The notes: generated by a model not told the origin, from the sequence alone. Counted from the stretch's first letter, positions 49,334-58,151 are shown. The stretch: DNA of 64,000 nt from an uncultured Clostridia bacterium (GCA_947627235.1 CANQVG010000003.1:36972-100971); one strand, 5' to 3'. Numbers and translations: made by a program.

Positions 49334-49736
49334 TAGTTTTGGTGGCATAAAAATGCCGCCGCGAACAATACGAAGTTCGCGACGGGGTGAGTTTAAGGAA
49401 CAAAAAAGATGACAGTTAAACAGATTTATCGTTTTTGCAGCTTTGCCTGCGACTTTCATAACTTTGTCGGCGCTTTGACATGACTTCTTCGCCCAACAAC
49501 ATCTCACCAAAGAAAAAAGACACCTTGCGACACCGTTTTTCTTTGGCGGAGAGCAACGGAATGATTACGGTTAAGTGGATTTGCCATTTGTTCTGATCTG
49601 AAAACTTTTACAATGATAATCACCCATCGCTGTCAAACCTTAAAGAGTTAGGACGGCGATAGGTGATTCAGCTTAAATTTCAAATTCTGTTGTCCAATGT
49701 CCGTATGCCGGTGCGGAAAATCCTGCAATAAGTGTG
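49334..49736. other. gene-poor gap with inverted repeats
   Basis: No convincing gene. It contains the CGCGAAC/GTTCGCG hairpin near 49362-49382 and a long inverted repeat of 17-bp arms (49618-49634/49652-49668, one mispair and one wobble), lying 69 bases beyond the stop of the minus-strand gene at 49737; it may be that gene's 3' structure or a remnant of a small insertion. Confidence 0.45.
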
Positions 49737-50522
49737 TCATAGTATCATCGTCTGCTGCTCGTCCATGTTGTGGCAAGCGTCAACATCCTCTGCGGCAAGC
49801 AGTTCTTTTTCACCCTGCTCCGCTTCCTCCTGCATAGAGCGTTTGTAAACGTATGGACAATGGGAATAAAAGAAATCCAACGTCACTTTATCCGACTCCA
49901 AATTAAAATCTGCGACAGCGTCTGAACGGTCGTATAAGTAACGACCGACCATATCACGCAGTTCTTCATCGGTTTTGAGATTCACACCGAAACGTTCAGA
50001 TATGTTTTCATAGTGTACGACCCAACTGCCGGAGCGTGTGTTTTCCGTTCCGCTTTCAATCAGCCGGTCGGCTATTGTCTGAGCATATCGTTCTCGGTCA
50101 AAAAACGGAGCGAGAGAGGTAAATCCAATCTCACGGATTTCCTCGTCGGCCATTCCGATGGTATTGAAGAGGGTATCGTACAGCTCTGCGCCACTTTCGG
50201 TTTCGCCAAGCCAACACACAAGAATGCCGAGCAACTCTTCCGTGCGTTTTTGCTTGACTTCATTTTTGGATTCTGACAGCTCATAATAATGTTCATCTAC
50301 ATACTTTATCACCCCATCGACAAGCGACGCGTCCGTTGTGTCGGAGATTTCATAACCTTCCGCAAGGCAGAAGGTATCGAGCTGATTGGCATATTGCTCA
50401 TCGCTCGCCGGATAAACCCCGCAAAAGAATCCGTTGCATAACTCATCTCGACTTTCGGCTCTGTTGTACCGTTCTATCCCGTTATCGGGACAGGCTGTGA
50501 TTTCAAATCCACGATATTTCAT
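49737..50522 (-). CDS. hypothetical acidic protein divergent from abi
   Basis: A 261-aa soluble, acidic protein that I do not recognise. It begins MKYRGFEITACPDNGIERYN, contains the helical segment KRTEELLGILVCWLGETESG, and ends in a Glu/Asp-rich stretch with MDEQQTMIL. There is no signal peptide or membrane segment. GGAGGC is present just upstream of the start. It lies back-to-back with the broken Abi gene; similar uncharacterised proteins are common in mobile DNA of Clostridia, so an accessory or defence context is plausible but unproven. Confidence 0.65.
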   Translation of the reverse strand: MKYRGFEITACPDNGIERYNRAESRDELCNGFFCGVYPASDEQYANQLDTFCLAEGYEISDTTDASLVDGVIKYVDEHYYELSESKNEVKQKRTEELLGILVCWLGETESGAELYDTLFNTIGMADEEIREIGFTSLAPFFDRERYAQTIADRLIESGTENTRSGSWVVHYENISERFGVNLKTDEELRDMVGRYLYDRSDAVADFNLESDKVTLDFFYSHCPYVYKRSMQEEAEQGEKELLAAEDVDACHNMDEQQTMIL

Positions 50523-50565
50523 AATATTCGCCTCCTGTTATCTTTTGACTTTTTTCACAAAACTA

Positions 50566-50594
50566 TTGACATTTCTCCGTTTTCCGCATATAAC
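50566..50594 (+). promoter_or_regulatory. promoter of the abi gene
   Basis: TTGACA (50566-50571), a 17-base spacer and TATAAC (50589-50594). The leader contains a CCCACC/GGTGGG-closed hairpin (about 50608-50650) followed by a short T run, then GGAGG and the abi ATG. Confidence 0.7.
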
Positions 50595-50676
50595 AATATT
50601 GACAGAGCCCACCACGCATAAGGCGGAAACGCACTGCGGACCACGGTGGGACTTTTTCTGCTTACGGAGGAAGAAT

Positions 50677-50790
50677 ATGCCGCAATTAAAGCCTGCTTTG
50701 ACATATTCAGAGCAAATTGAACGACTAAAAAATGTACATAATCTGACCATTTCAGATGACTCAGCAGCTCTTGAAATACTCAAACATACT
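50677..50790 (+). pseudogene. Abi-family (abortive infection) gene, 5' fragment interrupted by mobile element
   Basis: With promoter, GGAGG and ATG intact, the first 38 codons read as the start of an Abi_2 (AbiD/AbiF-like) protein: MPQLKPALTYSEQIERLKN, then LTISDDSAALEILKHT. In the family the next residues are NYYRLS(G/A)Y. Here the frame instead enters the reverse of the adjoining recombinase gene and stops at 50850. The break coincides with AAACATA-c-TATGTTT (50782-50796). The 3' part of the gene is not in this window and would be expected at the element's other end. Confidence 0.8.
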
Positions 50791-50805
50791 ATGTTTCCTT
50801 TCTGT
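50782..50805. mobile_element. left end of the serine-recombinase element (attachment site)
   Basis: Homology to abi ends within AAACATAcTATGTTT (perfect 7-bp arms), 9 bases before the stop codon of the outermost recombinase. Terminal recombinase genes and a crossover inside a short imperfect palindrome are typical of large serine recombinase elements. The right end is not visible; the element spans at least to about 59 kb. Confidence 0.65.
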
Positions 50806-52424
50806 TATATTCCAGTCCTCTTGAGAACAACCTCAACCTCTTTATCGTGATGAATGATTATCCTATCCACAAGGCTCCTTACCACCGATTCGTCAAACTC
50901 GCTTATCCCGCCGCGATACTTTGCAAGCTCGGTTTGAAGCTCCTTGACCCGTTCGGCGGAGGATTCGTCGCGAAGCGCGGATTCTTTTATTGCCTCTATT
51001 CTTCGGTTCAATTGCTCTATTTCTGCTGAAAGCTCGGCAAACTCGCCCTCGCGGCCGTCCGAAAACAGGTCGGAGCCGGTTTCGATGCTCTCGTTCATCA
51101 AGTCAAGTATCTGCTGATTCAAAACCTCTATCTGCGAAGTCAGCAGATCTATCTCGGTCTTGCCGTCGTTCAGCCCGATTGCGTCGTAAAGTGTGTCATT
51201 CATCAGCTTGATGTAGCCGTTAGGATCGCTTTGGCAAAGGTCGTTTATTCTGCCGACCACCTTGGTTTTTAGGTAATCCTCGGAAACAGTCGGCGAGCAT
51301 TTGCAGTATTTGTGACCGTTATGCAGGCGGTTTGAACAACGCCAGACCACCCTCTTTTTTCCTCTGGCGACCCAAGTGACACGCCTGTACTTGCCTCCGC
51401 ACTCGTCGCAGTAGACGAGGTTAGTTAGAGCGTATTTTGAATACTTGCCTTTTGCGGAAACAGCCCCTTTCGGCGATGTCGGCGTAAGGCTTCCGCGCCT
51501 TGCAAGCTCCTCCTGCGCCTTGTTAAACACCTCTCTCGAAACTATGGGAGGGTGATTGTTGCGGACATAATACATCGGCGCTTCGCCGGTGTTTTTCTTA
51601 ACCGTTTTAGATATGCAGTCAACTGTTACCGTCTTTTGCAGTATGGCGTCGCCGCAATATTTTTCGTTTCTAAGAATGCGCTGTATCGTCGACACCGACC
51701 ACTTTTGTTTGCCGCATTTGCTCTGTATGCCGTCGGCGAGCAATAAATCAACTATTTCCCGAAGCGTCGCGCCCGAGAGGAACATATCGAAAATGGCTTT
51801 TATTATCTCCGCTTCCTCGGGGATTATTTCCGGCTTGCCGTCCTCGCCCTTGCGGTAGCCTACGAGCTTGGAATAGTTAAACGGCACCTTGCCCTCTTCA
51901 AAATTCTTTCTGAAGGCCCAAGTAATATTCTTACTCATGCTCTCGGATTCCGACTGAGCAAATCCCGCATATATAACCAGATACAGCTCGCTGTCACATT
52001 TTAGAGTGTCAATATTCTGCTCCTCAAAGATGATACCAATGCCTCTGGCCTTGAGCATTCTGACATACTCAAGACAGTCAACCGTGTTGCGGGCAAAACG
52101 GGATACCGACTTGGTGATTATGTAGTCGATCTTCCCAGCCAGGCAAGCGTCTATCATCTTTTTGAACTCGGTTCGTTTATCTGCTCTCGTGCCGGATATG
52201 CCCTCGTCCGCGTAAATTCCCGCAAGCGTCCATTCGACATTAGAGTTGATCATCTCGGTGTAGACTCGCTTCTGGGTTTCATAGCTCGTGAGCTGCTCCG
52301 CCGAATCGGTGGATACTCGGCAATATGCCGCCACGCGCTTTTTGTTGAATTTTGAAAACCCATCGACAGAGCTTTTCGGCTCAATCATCGTGACCGTCTT
52401 TTTCGGTATTTTTATGACTTCCAT
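50805..52424 (-). CDS. large serine recombinase (outermost)
   Basis: A 539-aa site-specific recombinase. The N-terminal catalytic domain has the nucleophile S38 in AAYCRVSTDS, then FADEGISGT-like YADEGISGTRADKR and TKSVSRFARN. The recombinase domain (about 170-290) and a zinc ribbon CDECGGKYRRVTW with later cysteines (about 335-375) are followed by a coiled coil (about 430-510). It is the third gene of a tandem set and its stop abuts the abi junction. The start overlaps the middle gene by 44 bases and has AAAGGAG 8 bases upstream. Confidence 0.93.
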   Translation of the reverse strand: MEVIKIPKKTVTMIEPKSSVDGFSKFNKKRVAAYCRVSTDSAEQLTSYETQKRVYTEMINSNVEWTLAGIYADEGISGTRADKRTEFKKMIDACLAGKIDYIITKSVSRFARNTVDCLEYVRMLKARGIGIIFEEQNIDTLKCDSELYLVIYAGFAQSESESMSKNITWAFRKNFEEGKVPFNYSKLVGYRKGEDGKPEIIPEEAEIIKAIFDMFLSGATLREIVDLLLADGIQSKCGKQKWSVSTIQRILRNEKYCGDAILQKTVTVDCISKTVKKNTGEAPMYYVRNNHPPIVSREVFNKAQEELARRGSLTPTSPKGAVSAKGKYSKYALTNLVYCDECGGKYRRVTWVARGKKRVVWRCSNRLHNGHKYCKCSPTVSEDYLKTKVVGRINDLCQSDPNGYIKLMNDTLYDAIGLNDGKTEIDLLTSQIEVLNQQILDLMNESIETGSDLFSDGREGEFAELSAEIEQLNRRIEAIKESALRDESSAERVKELQTELAKYRGGISEFDESVVRSLVDRIIIHHDKEVEVVLKRTGI

Positions 52425-53247
52425 ATTTCTGACTCCTTTCGGATATTTCGGCGCCTGTCGTCATGCGGAGGGTGATAAAACCGTCGCGATCCAAATATGT
52501 TTTGTCTATGTGATCCTTAATGAAATCTGTGAGAGGCTTTCCGGCTACCATAGCTCGCTCTATCTTCTTGCGGAAGAGCTTCTCGTAAATCTCCGGTCCG
52601 ACAGTCGAGGCGTTATAATCAATCCCGGCTATCTCGAATATCTTCGCGAGGATTTCGTCTTGGTCGAAGTCCTGACGAGAGAGTTCCTTTCGGAGTTCGT
52701 AGAGCTTTAGATCGGGTTTTATTGAAGGCTCGGAGGGAGTGAGGGCAGGAATCAGTAGGTTCGGATTTGAGGAAATGACGTCATAGAGATCGTCAAGGCG
52801 AGCAGATATTTCATCGGGCGTTAAGTGTATAATACAGCCGCAGTCTGAGCATTTCCAATACAGCTTTCCGCGGGAGCTTACACTATGCAGTCTTTTCCCA
52901 CACTCTAAGCAGAACAGTTTGATGTCCGTTCGCACAGTACCCTTTCGGGAGGATTTGATCGAATTGGCGGTGTTGAAATCTTCCTCGGATATTATCTGCG
53001 GATAGCCGCCATGACCGACATATTTTTCTGTACTCAGGATTCTTGATACCCTTGACTTGTTCCACTCGCTCGTCATATCCGAATAAGGAATGTTTTTACG
53101 AGTGAGTTGTTCGGCGATTTTACCTAACGGCTGTCCGCTCAGATACATACTGAAGATTTTGCGGACCGTTTCGGATTCTTTTTCGCACAGTGCGATTCTG
53201 CCGCCTACTATGCAATATCCAAAAGTAAGATTTCTTTTCTTTTTCAT
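52381..53247 (-). CDS. recombinase-family protein lacking the catalytic domain (middle)
   Basis: A 288-aa protein that begins directly at the DNA-binding recombinase domain (LTFGYCIVGGRIALCEKESE, then IFSMYLSGQPLGKIAEQL) and continues with a zinc ribbon (CLECGKRL, then CSDCGC) and a C-terminal domain. The resolvase domain with its serine nucleophile is entirely absent. The start is intact: TAATG overlaps the stop of the upstream recombinase, implying coupled translation, so this looks like a maintained accessory subunit rather than a random truncation (inference). Confidence 0.85.
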   Translation of the reverse strand: MKKKRNLTFGYCIVGGRIALCEKESETVRKIFSMYLSGQPLGKIAEQLTRKNIPYSDMTSEWNKSRVSRILSTEKYVGHGGYPQIISEEDFNTANSIKSSRKGTVRTDIKLFCLECGKRLHSVSSRGKLYWKCSDCGCIIHLTPDEISARLDDLYDVISSNPNLLIPALTPSEPSIKPDLKLYELRKELSRQDFDQDEILAKIFEIAGIDYNASTVGPEIYEKLFRKKIERAMVAGKPLTDFIKDHIDKTYLDRDGFITLRMTTGAEISERSQKYGSHKNTEKDGHDD

Positions 53248-54803
53248 TATCCCTCAAGCCTTTCTCTGAATCTCAATCCGCACTTGAATCTGACTGTTAA
53301 ATTGCTGTCCGTATCAATAGAAAGCCCCTCGACAACATCTTTGAACAGCTGTTCATCGATTTCATCGAGGGGTTCGTTTATCTGATTTAATGTCGCTCTC
53401 AGCTTCTGTACCTCATCAAGAGTCGTGCTGACCTTGGAATCGTACAGTTTCTGCCGCTTCTCTTTGAGCCTTGCAAGCTCTCTTTCAATAGATTTCGTCT
53501 GGGCTTGGCAAACCTCCGGGGATAAGTAGCCTTTAGATTTAAGCTGTTCGATGCTCAGAAGCTTGGCGTTCAGCTCGGCGATAGAGGTGTTTGCGTAGGA
53601 AATGTCCGCACTGCCTCGGCGGGACAGGTTGACCGCTTCGGTCAGCAGTTGCTCGGTCCGGAGGAGGATTTTATCGTCGAAGCGGAGATTGTTGAAGAGT
53701 AAAACTATAGCGGCGTTTATTTCTTCCTCTTTATAATAATGTGACTTACAGCTTTCTGCATTATCAACTTTTTTGGAGCAAGCCCAGCAGATTTCGCCGT
53801 TTTTAATTCGTCTCTTAAATTTGGAATTGCATAGAGAGCAAGTGATCATACTTGTAAATGCGTATCTTGTTCTGACCTTGTTTCTTGCAAATCTGTCCCG
53901 TTGTATTTCAACCAATTTTTCGGCGGTACGGAATTGTTCTTTATCTATCAGCGGCGCGTGAGTTCCGGCGACATAGAATTTATCCTCTACGCCGTTGTTT
54001 CTCATTTTTTTAAACGGAAACGTTTCAGTTGAACATGTTTTCTGCAATAAGGTATCTCCGATACATGATTCGTTGGTGAGAATGTAGGTTACCGCTGACG
54101 GCCACCACTTCTTTTTTGATTTTGGCGCGGTGATATTGTCGCAATTAAGTCCGTTTGCTATTTCCACAGTGGATTTCCCGTCAAGATATTCTGAAAATAT
54201 TCGTTTAACAATATTCGCTTCTTCCTTTGATACAGTTGTGTTCTTCTTACTGCTGCCGGTATATCCATACGAAGTGTGAGGACCAATATATGTCCCATTC
54301 TCCATTCTCTTTTTTATAGACATCCGAAGATTCTGCGAAATAGCAACCGACTCCTCCTGCGCTATGGCCGCAAATGTGTTCAGCAGCATTTCATCGCCAA
54401 GGGAAAGTGTGCTGATTCCCTCTTTTTCAAACTTGACCTCTACCCCGAGAAGCTTCAGTTTTCGGACATATTCCAAAGCGTCCTTGACGTTTCTTGCGAA
54501 CCTCGAAACCGACTTGGTGATTATAAGGTCTATTTCGTGCCGCTCGCACATCGTTATCATTCGCTGAAACTCGCTTCTCTTTTCGGCGCTCGTTCCCGTA
54601 ATGCCCTCGTCGGCGAATATCTCTACAAGCTGCCAATCCTTTCTGGCGTTTATCATCGCAGTGTAAACTCGAATCTGATTCGCGTAAGAGTTTAGCTGAT
54701 CGGCAGAGCTTGAGGACACCCTGCAATACGCCGCTACACGCTTTTTGTCTACGGTCTGTTTCGTTGCGGGGGATATCATTGTAACTTTAGGCACCGGGTT
54801 CAC
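53247..54803 (-). CDS. large serine recombinase (first of three)
   Basis: A 518-aa recombinase. The catalytic domain has S30 in AAYCRVSSSS, FADEGITGTSAEKR and TKSVSRFARN; the recombinase domain (about 165-270) is followed by a zinc ribbon (CSLCNSKFKRR, then CWACSKKVDNAESC) and a coiled coil (about 385-450). It is the promoter-proximal recombinase of the tandem set, about 80 bases downstream of the SHOCT-like gene. Confidence 0.93.
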   Translation of the reverse strand: MNPVPKVTMISPATKQTVDKKRVAAYCRVSSSSADQLNSYANQIRVYTAMINARKDWQLVEIFADEGITGTSAEKRSEFQRMITMCERHEIDLIITKSVSRFARNVKDALEYVRKLKLLGVEVKFEKEGISTLSLGDEMLLNTFAAIAQEESVAISQNLRMSIKKRMENGTYIGPHTSYGYTGSSKKNTTVSKEEANIVKRIFSEYLDGKSTVEIANGLNCDNITAPKSKKKWWPSAVTYILTNESCIGDTLLQKTCSTETFPFKKMRNNGVEDKFYVAGTHAPLIDKEQFRTAEKLVEIQRDRFARNKVRTRYAFTSMITCSLCNSKFKRRIKNGEICWACSKKVDNAESCKSHYYKEEEINAAIVLLFNNLRFDDKILLRTEQLLTEAVNLSRRGSADISYANTSIAELNAKLLSIEQLKSKGYLSPEVCQAQTKSIERELARLKEKRQKLYDSKVSTTLDEVQKLRATLNQINEPLDEIDEQLFKDVVEGLSIDTDSNLTVRFKCGLRFRERLEG

Positions 54804-54884
54804 TTCCTTTCAAAGCACATTATATCACCAAAAATCCAAATATCCAGCGAAAGAACGAAATAAATATGATAAAATTTTGTTAAC

Positions 54885-55025
54885 TCAGTCGAAAATCGAA
54901 AGCGAAGTTCCGGTCGCTTTTGCATAGTACCTCTTGGCTCGCCTATACTCAAGTTCGGTGATAAGACCTTTGTCACGCAACTTTCTGAGCGCGGATACTA
55001 TCTGAATGTAAGCTATGTCGTTCAC
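54885..55025 (-). CDS. SHOCT-like small protein
   Basis: A 46-aa protein that starts at GTG 55025 after AAAGGAGG; the GTGA overlap with the stop of the upstream gene implies coupling. The sequence IVSALRKLRDKGLITELEYR is a SHOCT-like helical motif (short C-terminal or stand-alone domain), often found in mobile elements beside recombinases. The function is unknown; a directionality or accessory factor for the recombinases is only a guess from position. Confidence 0.65.
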   Translation of the reverse strand: MNDIAYIQIVSALRKLRDKGLITELEYRRAKRYYAKATGTSLSIFD

Positions 55026-56497
55026 TGCTTTTCCTCCTTTGTGTGTTCGATAACTATATGTGAAACGTCTTTCGACCAAAGCGTTCTCATCATCTCGGCG
55101 TCGAGGTCTTTCGGGGAAAGATAGACCGACAGCGAGTGGTTATGCTCCTCTGTCCAAATATCCACCGCCCTTTGGCATTTAAGTTTTTTCAGCTTCTCGC
55201 GGACTTTTTTATTGCGAAGCTCGGCAAGCGGCATTTTTGTATCGTCGTATCTCAATCGCTCAAACAGGCGAATCAGCTTGTCCGTAATCCCGACAGCGTC
55301 GGCATCGAAAACGATGTAACCGTCCTTGCTGTCGCGAGAAATATCTTCAATCGCTTCAAATAACCTATAGGCGGTTTCCCCAGCATCTTTGATGAGCCGC
55401 TTGTCTTTGTCCGTTTTGCCGACTGCGTCAGAAATGCACTTTCGTATATCCTTTTCGACCAGCTTATCGCTGAAAACGGTTTCCGCCTCTTTATAGAGCT
55501 TATCTCGGTCATCTATGATGGCAAATCCGTCGAAGGGCGAAATGTGATTATTTTCGGAGTAGGTCGATGACATACTCCTAAGATAGAAACGATGAGTCAT
55601 AATTTGAAAAGTTATACTCTCGTCCTCGTTGACCGCCGAGATAAACTTCCTGAATCCGCATTTCTTTCTTTCGTCGCATTCGCGGCAGGAATCTCCTACC
55701 GACAACTTCTTGACGGCATAAACGGGAAGATTCAATCCGTCCATATCCACAGGCATTCGGCAAAGCATATTTTCTGTCACCTTTCCCTCGAGGCAGCCTT
55801 TGTCTTTGAACTTCATATATCTTTTAAGGCAGACATAGCTTTCTTTTCGTTTCCTGACGACGGTTTTAAGCGGCGCGTCTATAATTCCCGATCCGTAAAG
55901 TATAGAGGATATATCCGCAACAGTTCTTAAAAACTCGGAGTGAAGTCGCTTGTTCGCAACTATTACAACAGCTTTTTCGTTGTAATATTCCGAGATTCTG
56001 TATTTCCTTGCAACGTATCCCGCGACTATGTACGGAACAATAACCGCTTTGCCCATACTCGTTGTCCCGTATGTGAGCTTGGTGGTTGTAAGGCTTCGGA
56101 AGATAGATCTGCAAAGGGCAACCTGCGATTCGGTGATATCATAACCGCTCATAGGCAGAATCTTCCGCATAATGTCCTCGATAGCTTCGTAAGGCTTCAG
56201 CTTAAATCCGCTGTCCTGTCTGACGTTCCCTAAATATTGCAGGGACCTGAACATCAGCGGGATCAGCCTTCCGAGTTCGTTAGGGTTATACTCGTCGCCT
56301 ATCTTTCGGTTTGTGACCCTCGAAGCATATCCCGTTGTAAGGTCGATAACGTTATACGCAAGACGCTCTTGGATTTCGACATGATACACCAAGAATCTGT
56401 TTTCGTATGTAAAATCATAGACGGCTCCCGAATATGCCTTTTTCGATTTGACCAACTCATCCAATAAATCTTTGTCCGTAAAAGTAATTTCAAACAT
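55022..56497 (-). CDS. degenerate DinG/XPD-like half helicase
   Basis: A 491-aa protein resembling the first RecA-like lobe of Fe-S superfamily 2 helicases, with eroded motifs: YGTTSMGKAVIVPYI at 143-157 (Walker A-like GTTSMGKA, with Ala where Thr or Ser is expected); a cysteine cluster C223, C235, C246, C271, C274, C280 where XPD/DinG hold an Fe-S site; QIMTHRFYL near 298 in place of the NH-containing arch; and AIIDDRDKL at 326 where a DEAH box is expected. No second helicase lobe follows. It may be a structural or DNA-binding protein of the element. The assignment is by motif pattern only. Confidence 0.55.
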   Translation of the reverse strand: MFEITFTDKDLLDELVKSKKAYSGAVYDFTYENRFLVYHVEIQERLAYNVIDLTTGYASRVTNRKIGDEYNPNELGRLIPLMFRSLQYLGNVRQDSGFKLKPYEAIEDIMRKILPMSGYDITESQVALCRSIFRSLTTTKLTYGTTSMGKAVIVPYIVAGYVARKYRISEYYNEKAVVIVANKRLHSEFLRTVADISSILYGSGIIDAPLKTVVRKRKESYVCLKRYMKFKDKGCLEGKVTENMLCRMPVDMDGLNLPVYAVKKLSVGDSCRECDERKKCGFRKFISAVNEDESITFQIMTHRFYLRSMSSTYSENNHISPFDGFAIIDDRDKLYKEAETVFSDKLVEKDIRKCISDAVGKTDKDKRLIKDAGETAYRLFEAIEDISRDSKDGYIVFDADAVGITDKLIRLFERLRYDDTKMPLAELRNKKVREKLKKLKCQRAVDIWTEEHNHSLSVYLSPKDLDAEMMRTLWSKDVSHIVIEHTKEEKQ

Positions 56498-57077
56498 TTG
56501 ACTTCCTCCGTTTTTTTAGAATTAATCCAGCACCAGAATGGTATGCAGGGGCAAACCCCTGCACAATAGTTCCACTGCCGGGTATTATTCGGCAAATTTA
56601 ACGCTCTCCCTCGGCTTTCAGAGCAAAAGCCATATACGGCTCGGCGACCCCATCGCCGACGCCGTATTCCGTCCCTTTATCTCAGGCGGACTGCAAAAGC
56701 AGAAGTATCATTATTCTCGAAACTGTCATCGCTTGCGGGGCGCAGCTCACACGTCCCTCCGTTGCGGGAATTTATCGCTCCGTGATATAATTTCACATCT
56801 TGGCGCTTCCACGCTCGGTAGCTTGCCTTTCGGCATTCCGAGGTTATGTTTCGGGAAAGCAGTATTCAATTTTCAAGTTACAAAAGGCTTCAAAAATTGC
56901 CCTCTATATAATAAGGAAAGTTAGAAGGCGTTTTACAAACACTTTCAAGAGATTTAAGAGCATTTAAAAAATCCTCTTTAACGATCTGCTCTTATGCTGC
57001 CCCGCCGTTATCTTGCGGCGCTTTCTTTGTCAAGGCGCTACTAACCTAAGCTTTGATATATGATTATCGCCGCTCGG
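56498..57077. other. 580-base gap without a recognisable gene
   Basis: An open frame on the plus strand (56538-56924) has no ribosome site or plausible composition and is not called. The gap contains the hairpin TGCAGGGG/CCCCTGCA (about 56541-56560) near the helicase-like gene's start and GCCGC/GCGGC-type repeats near 57003-57022. Promoters for the minus-strand recombinase operon probably lie here. Confidence 0.4.
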
Positions 57078-57326
57078 TCAGTCGGGTTGTATTACCCTAA
57101 AAGTCAGAATCTTGGTAATCAGCTTCGTTTCAAGCCGTCGCCTTAATTCTTCGTCAATACACAAAAAGGGACAACCGTCCTTGTCATATAACTCACGCAA
57201 AGACAAGTTGTATATGTACCCTTTATAGTGATTGATAACGGTATTGATTGCCTCTGCATCACCCTTTACAGCTCCATGAATGATAGATACAGGCAATAGA
57301 CGAGCTTGTTCATTTTTGATTGTCAT
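57078..57326 (-). CDS. HTH_16-type conjugative-transposon protein (Tn916 Orf8-like)
   Basis: An 82-aa protein with the conjugative-transposon helix-turn-helix domain: LLPVSIIHGAVKGDAEAINT, VINHYKGYIYNLSLRELYD, and C-terminal IDEELRRRLETKLITKIL. In Tn916-type elements it follows the Orf7 sigma-like gene and takes part in control of excision. It lies 4 bases downstream of that gene. Confidence 0.88.
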   Translation of the reverse strand: MTIKNEQARLLPVSIIHGAVKGDAEAINTVINHYKGYIYNLSLRELYDKDGCPFLCIDEELRRRLETKLITKILTFRVIQPD

Positions 57327-57330
57327 CTGA

Positions 57331-57744
57331 TTATCCTCCCATCAGTTCCTTCAAAAGCTTGATAGTGCTTGTCCGCTGATATTCGATAGATGTGCGGGGT
57401 ATATGCAGAAGATTTGCTATCTCATACTCTGACTTATCAAGAAAGTAGTACAGAAGTATGACTTTTCTTTTCTTGTCAGGTAGTTCTGATATAGCTTCGG
57501 CGAGATCATCGTCGTCGATATAAACAGCATAATTCAATACACCAAAGGTTTTCTCTTTTTCAAAATAGCGATCACAAGTTGACAGCTGCTCCATAATTTC
57601 AATGGGCAGTTCCGAAATGATAACCTCCCTATTTCTTTTATGCCCAAGCTCATCAAAATAATCTCGCGCTTCGTTGCGAAGTACCTTTTTGCAGAATGAA
57701 TCAAAAGTGCATTGAATGCTTTTATCGTTTGAGTTGGTTTTCAT
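57331..57744 (-). CDS. sigma-70-like regulator (Tn916 Orf7-like)
   Basis: A 137-aa protein related to RNA polymerase sigma factors. Region 4 is clear: LAEAISELPDKKRKVILLYY, followed by EYEIANLLHIPRTSIEYQRT and STIKLLKEL. In Tn916 elements Orf7 activates the excision genes downstream. Here those are probably the helicase-like gene and serine recombinases, since no xis/int pair is present. Two hairpins in its leader suggest attenuation. Confidence 0.9.
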   Translation of the reverse strand: MKTNSNDKSIQCTFDSFCKKVLRNEARDYFDELGHKRNREVIISELPIEIMEQLSTCDRYFEKEKTFGVLNYAVYIDDDDLAEAISELPDKKRKVILLYYFLDKSEYEIANLLHIPRTSIEYQRTSTIKLLKELMGG

Positions 57745-57804
57745 TATCTCACCTCCTTTTGCATTTGCAAAAATTGGTGGATATTGTCATCTATTCTCAA
57801 TACT

Positions 57805-57827
57805 AAAACGGCAACCAATGCCGTTTT
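57805..57827 (-). terminator. leader hairpin 2 of the orf7-like operon
   Basis: Perfect 9-bp stem AAAACGGCA/TGCCGTTTT with a 5-nt loop; on the minus strand it is followed by AGTATTGAG. It could terminate or modulate leader transcripts. Confidence 0.5.
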
Positions 57828-57952
57828 GGACGAATACCCCAAGAAAAAAATAAAAAAATATTTATATGTGTCCCATAACGACCCCTTTTGTCCGATTAAA
57901 AAGCTTCCCTTTGGGCAAATCGGCGGTAATTGACAGCCAACAGAAAAACGGC

Positions 57953-57987
57953 ATAAAAAAGCACCCGTCTGCACGAAGCAGATGGGC
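57953..57987 (-). terminator. leader attenuator of the orf7-like operon
   Basis: On the minus strand GCCCATCTGC-TTCGT-GCAGACGGGTGC is followed by TTTTTTATGCC, a good intrinsic terminator about 210 bases upstream of the sigma-like gene. Confidence 0.75.
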
Positions 57988-58123
57988 ACGGTAATGAAAT
58001 TCCTGTTATAAGTGAACGCCAATACAGATATACGGCTGTTTTCTGACATGATAGGACATTGAAATACACCTGTGAAGGACTTTTGATATTGTTTTCGATT
58101 TTCAGCATATCGACCCCCCTCTC

Positions 58124-58151
58124 AATTATATGTATTCTGATACATATAATT
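58124..58151. promoter_or_regulatory. palindromic operator in the orf7/orf9 divergent region
   Basis: AATTATATGTAT-tctg-ATACATATAATT is a perfect 12-bp inverted repeat. AATACA...TGTATT follows at about 58165-58190. Both lie between the divergent sigma-like and XRE genes and are likely binding sites of the XRE repressor. Confidence 0.6.

Noticed and set aside
56538..56924. 128-codon plus-strand frame in the 56.5-57.1 kb gap
   Set aside because: No ribosome site and protein composition like translated non-coding DNA; starts within a hairpin.
57744..58049. 101-codon minus-strand frame upstream of the sigma-like gene
   Set aside because: Runs through two terminator-like hairpins of the leader; no start signal.
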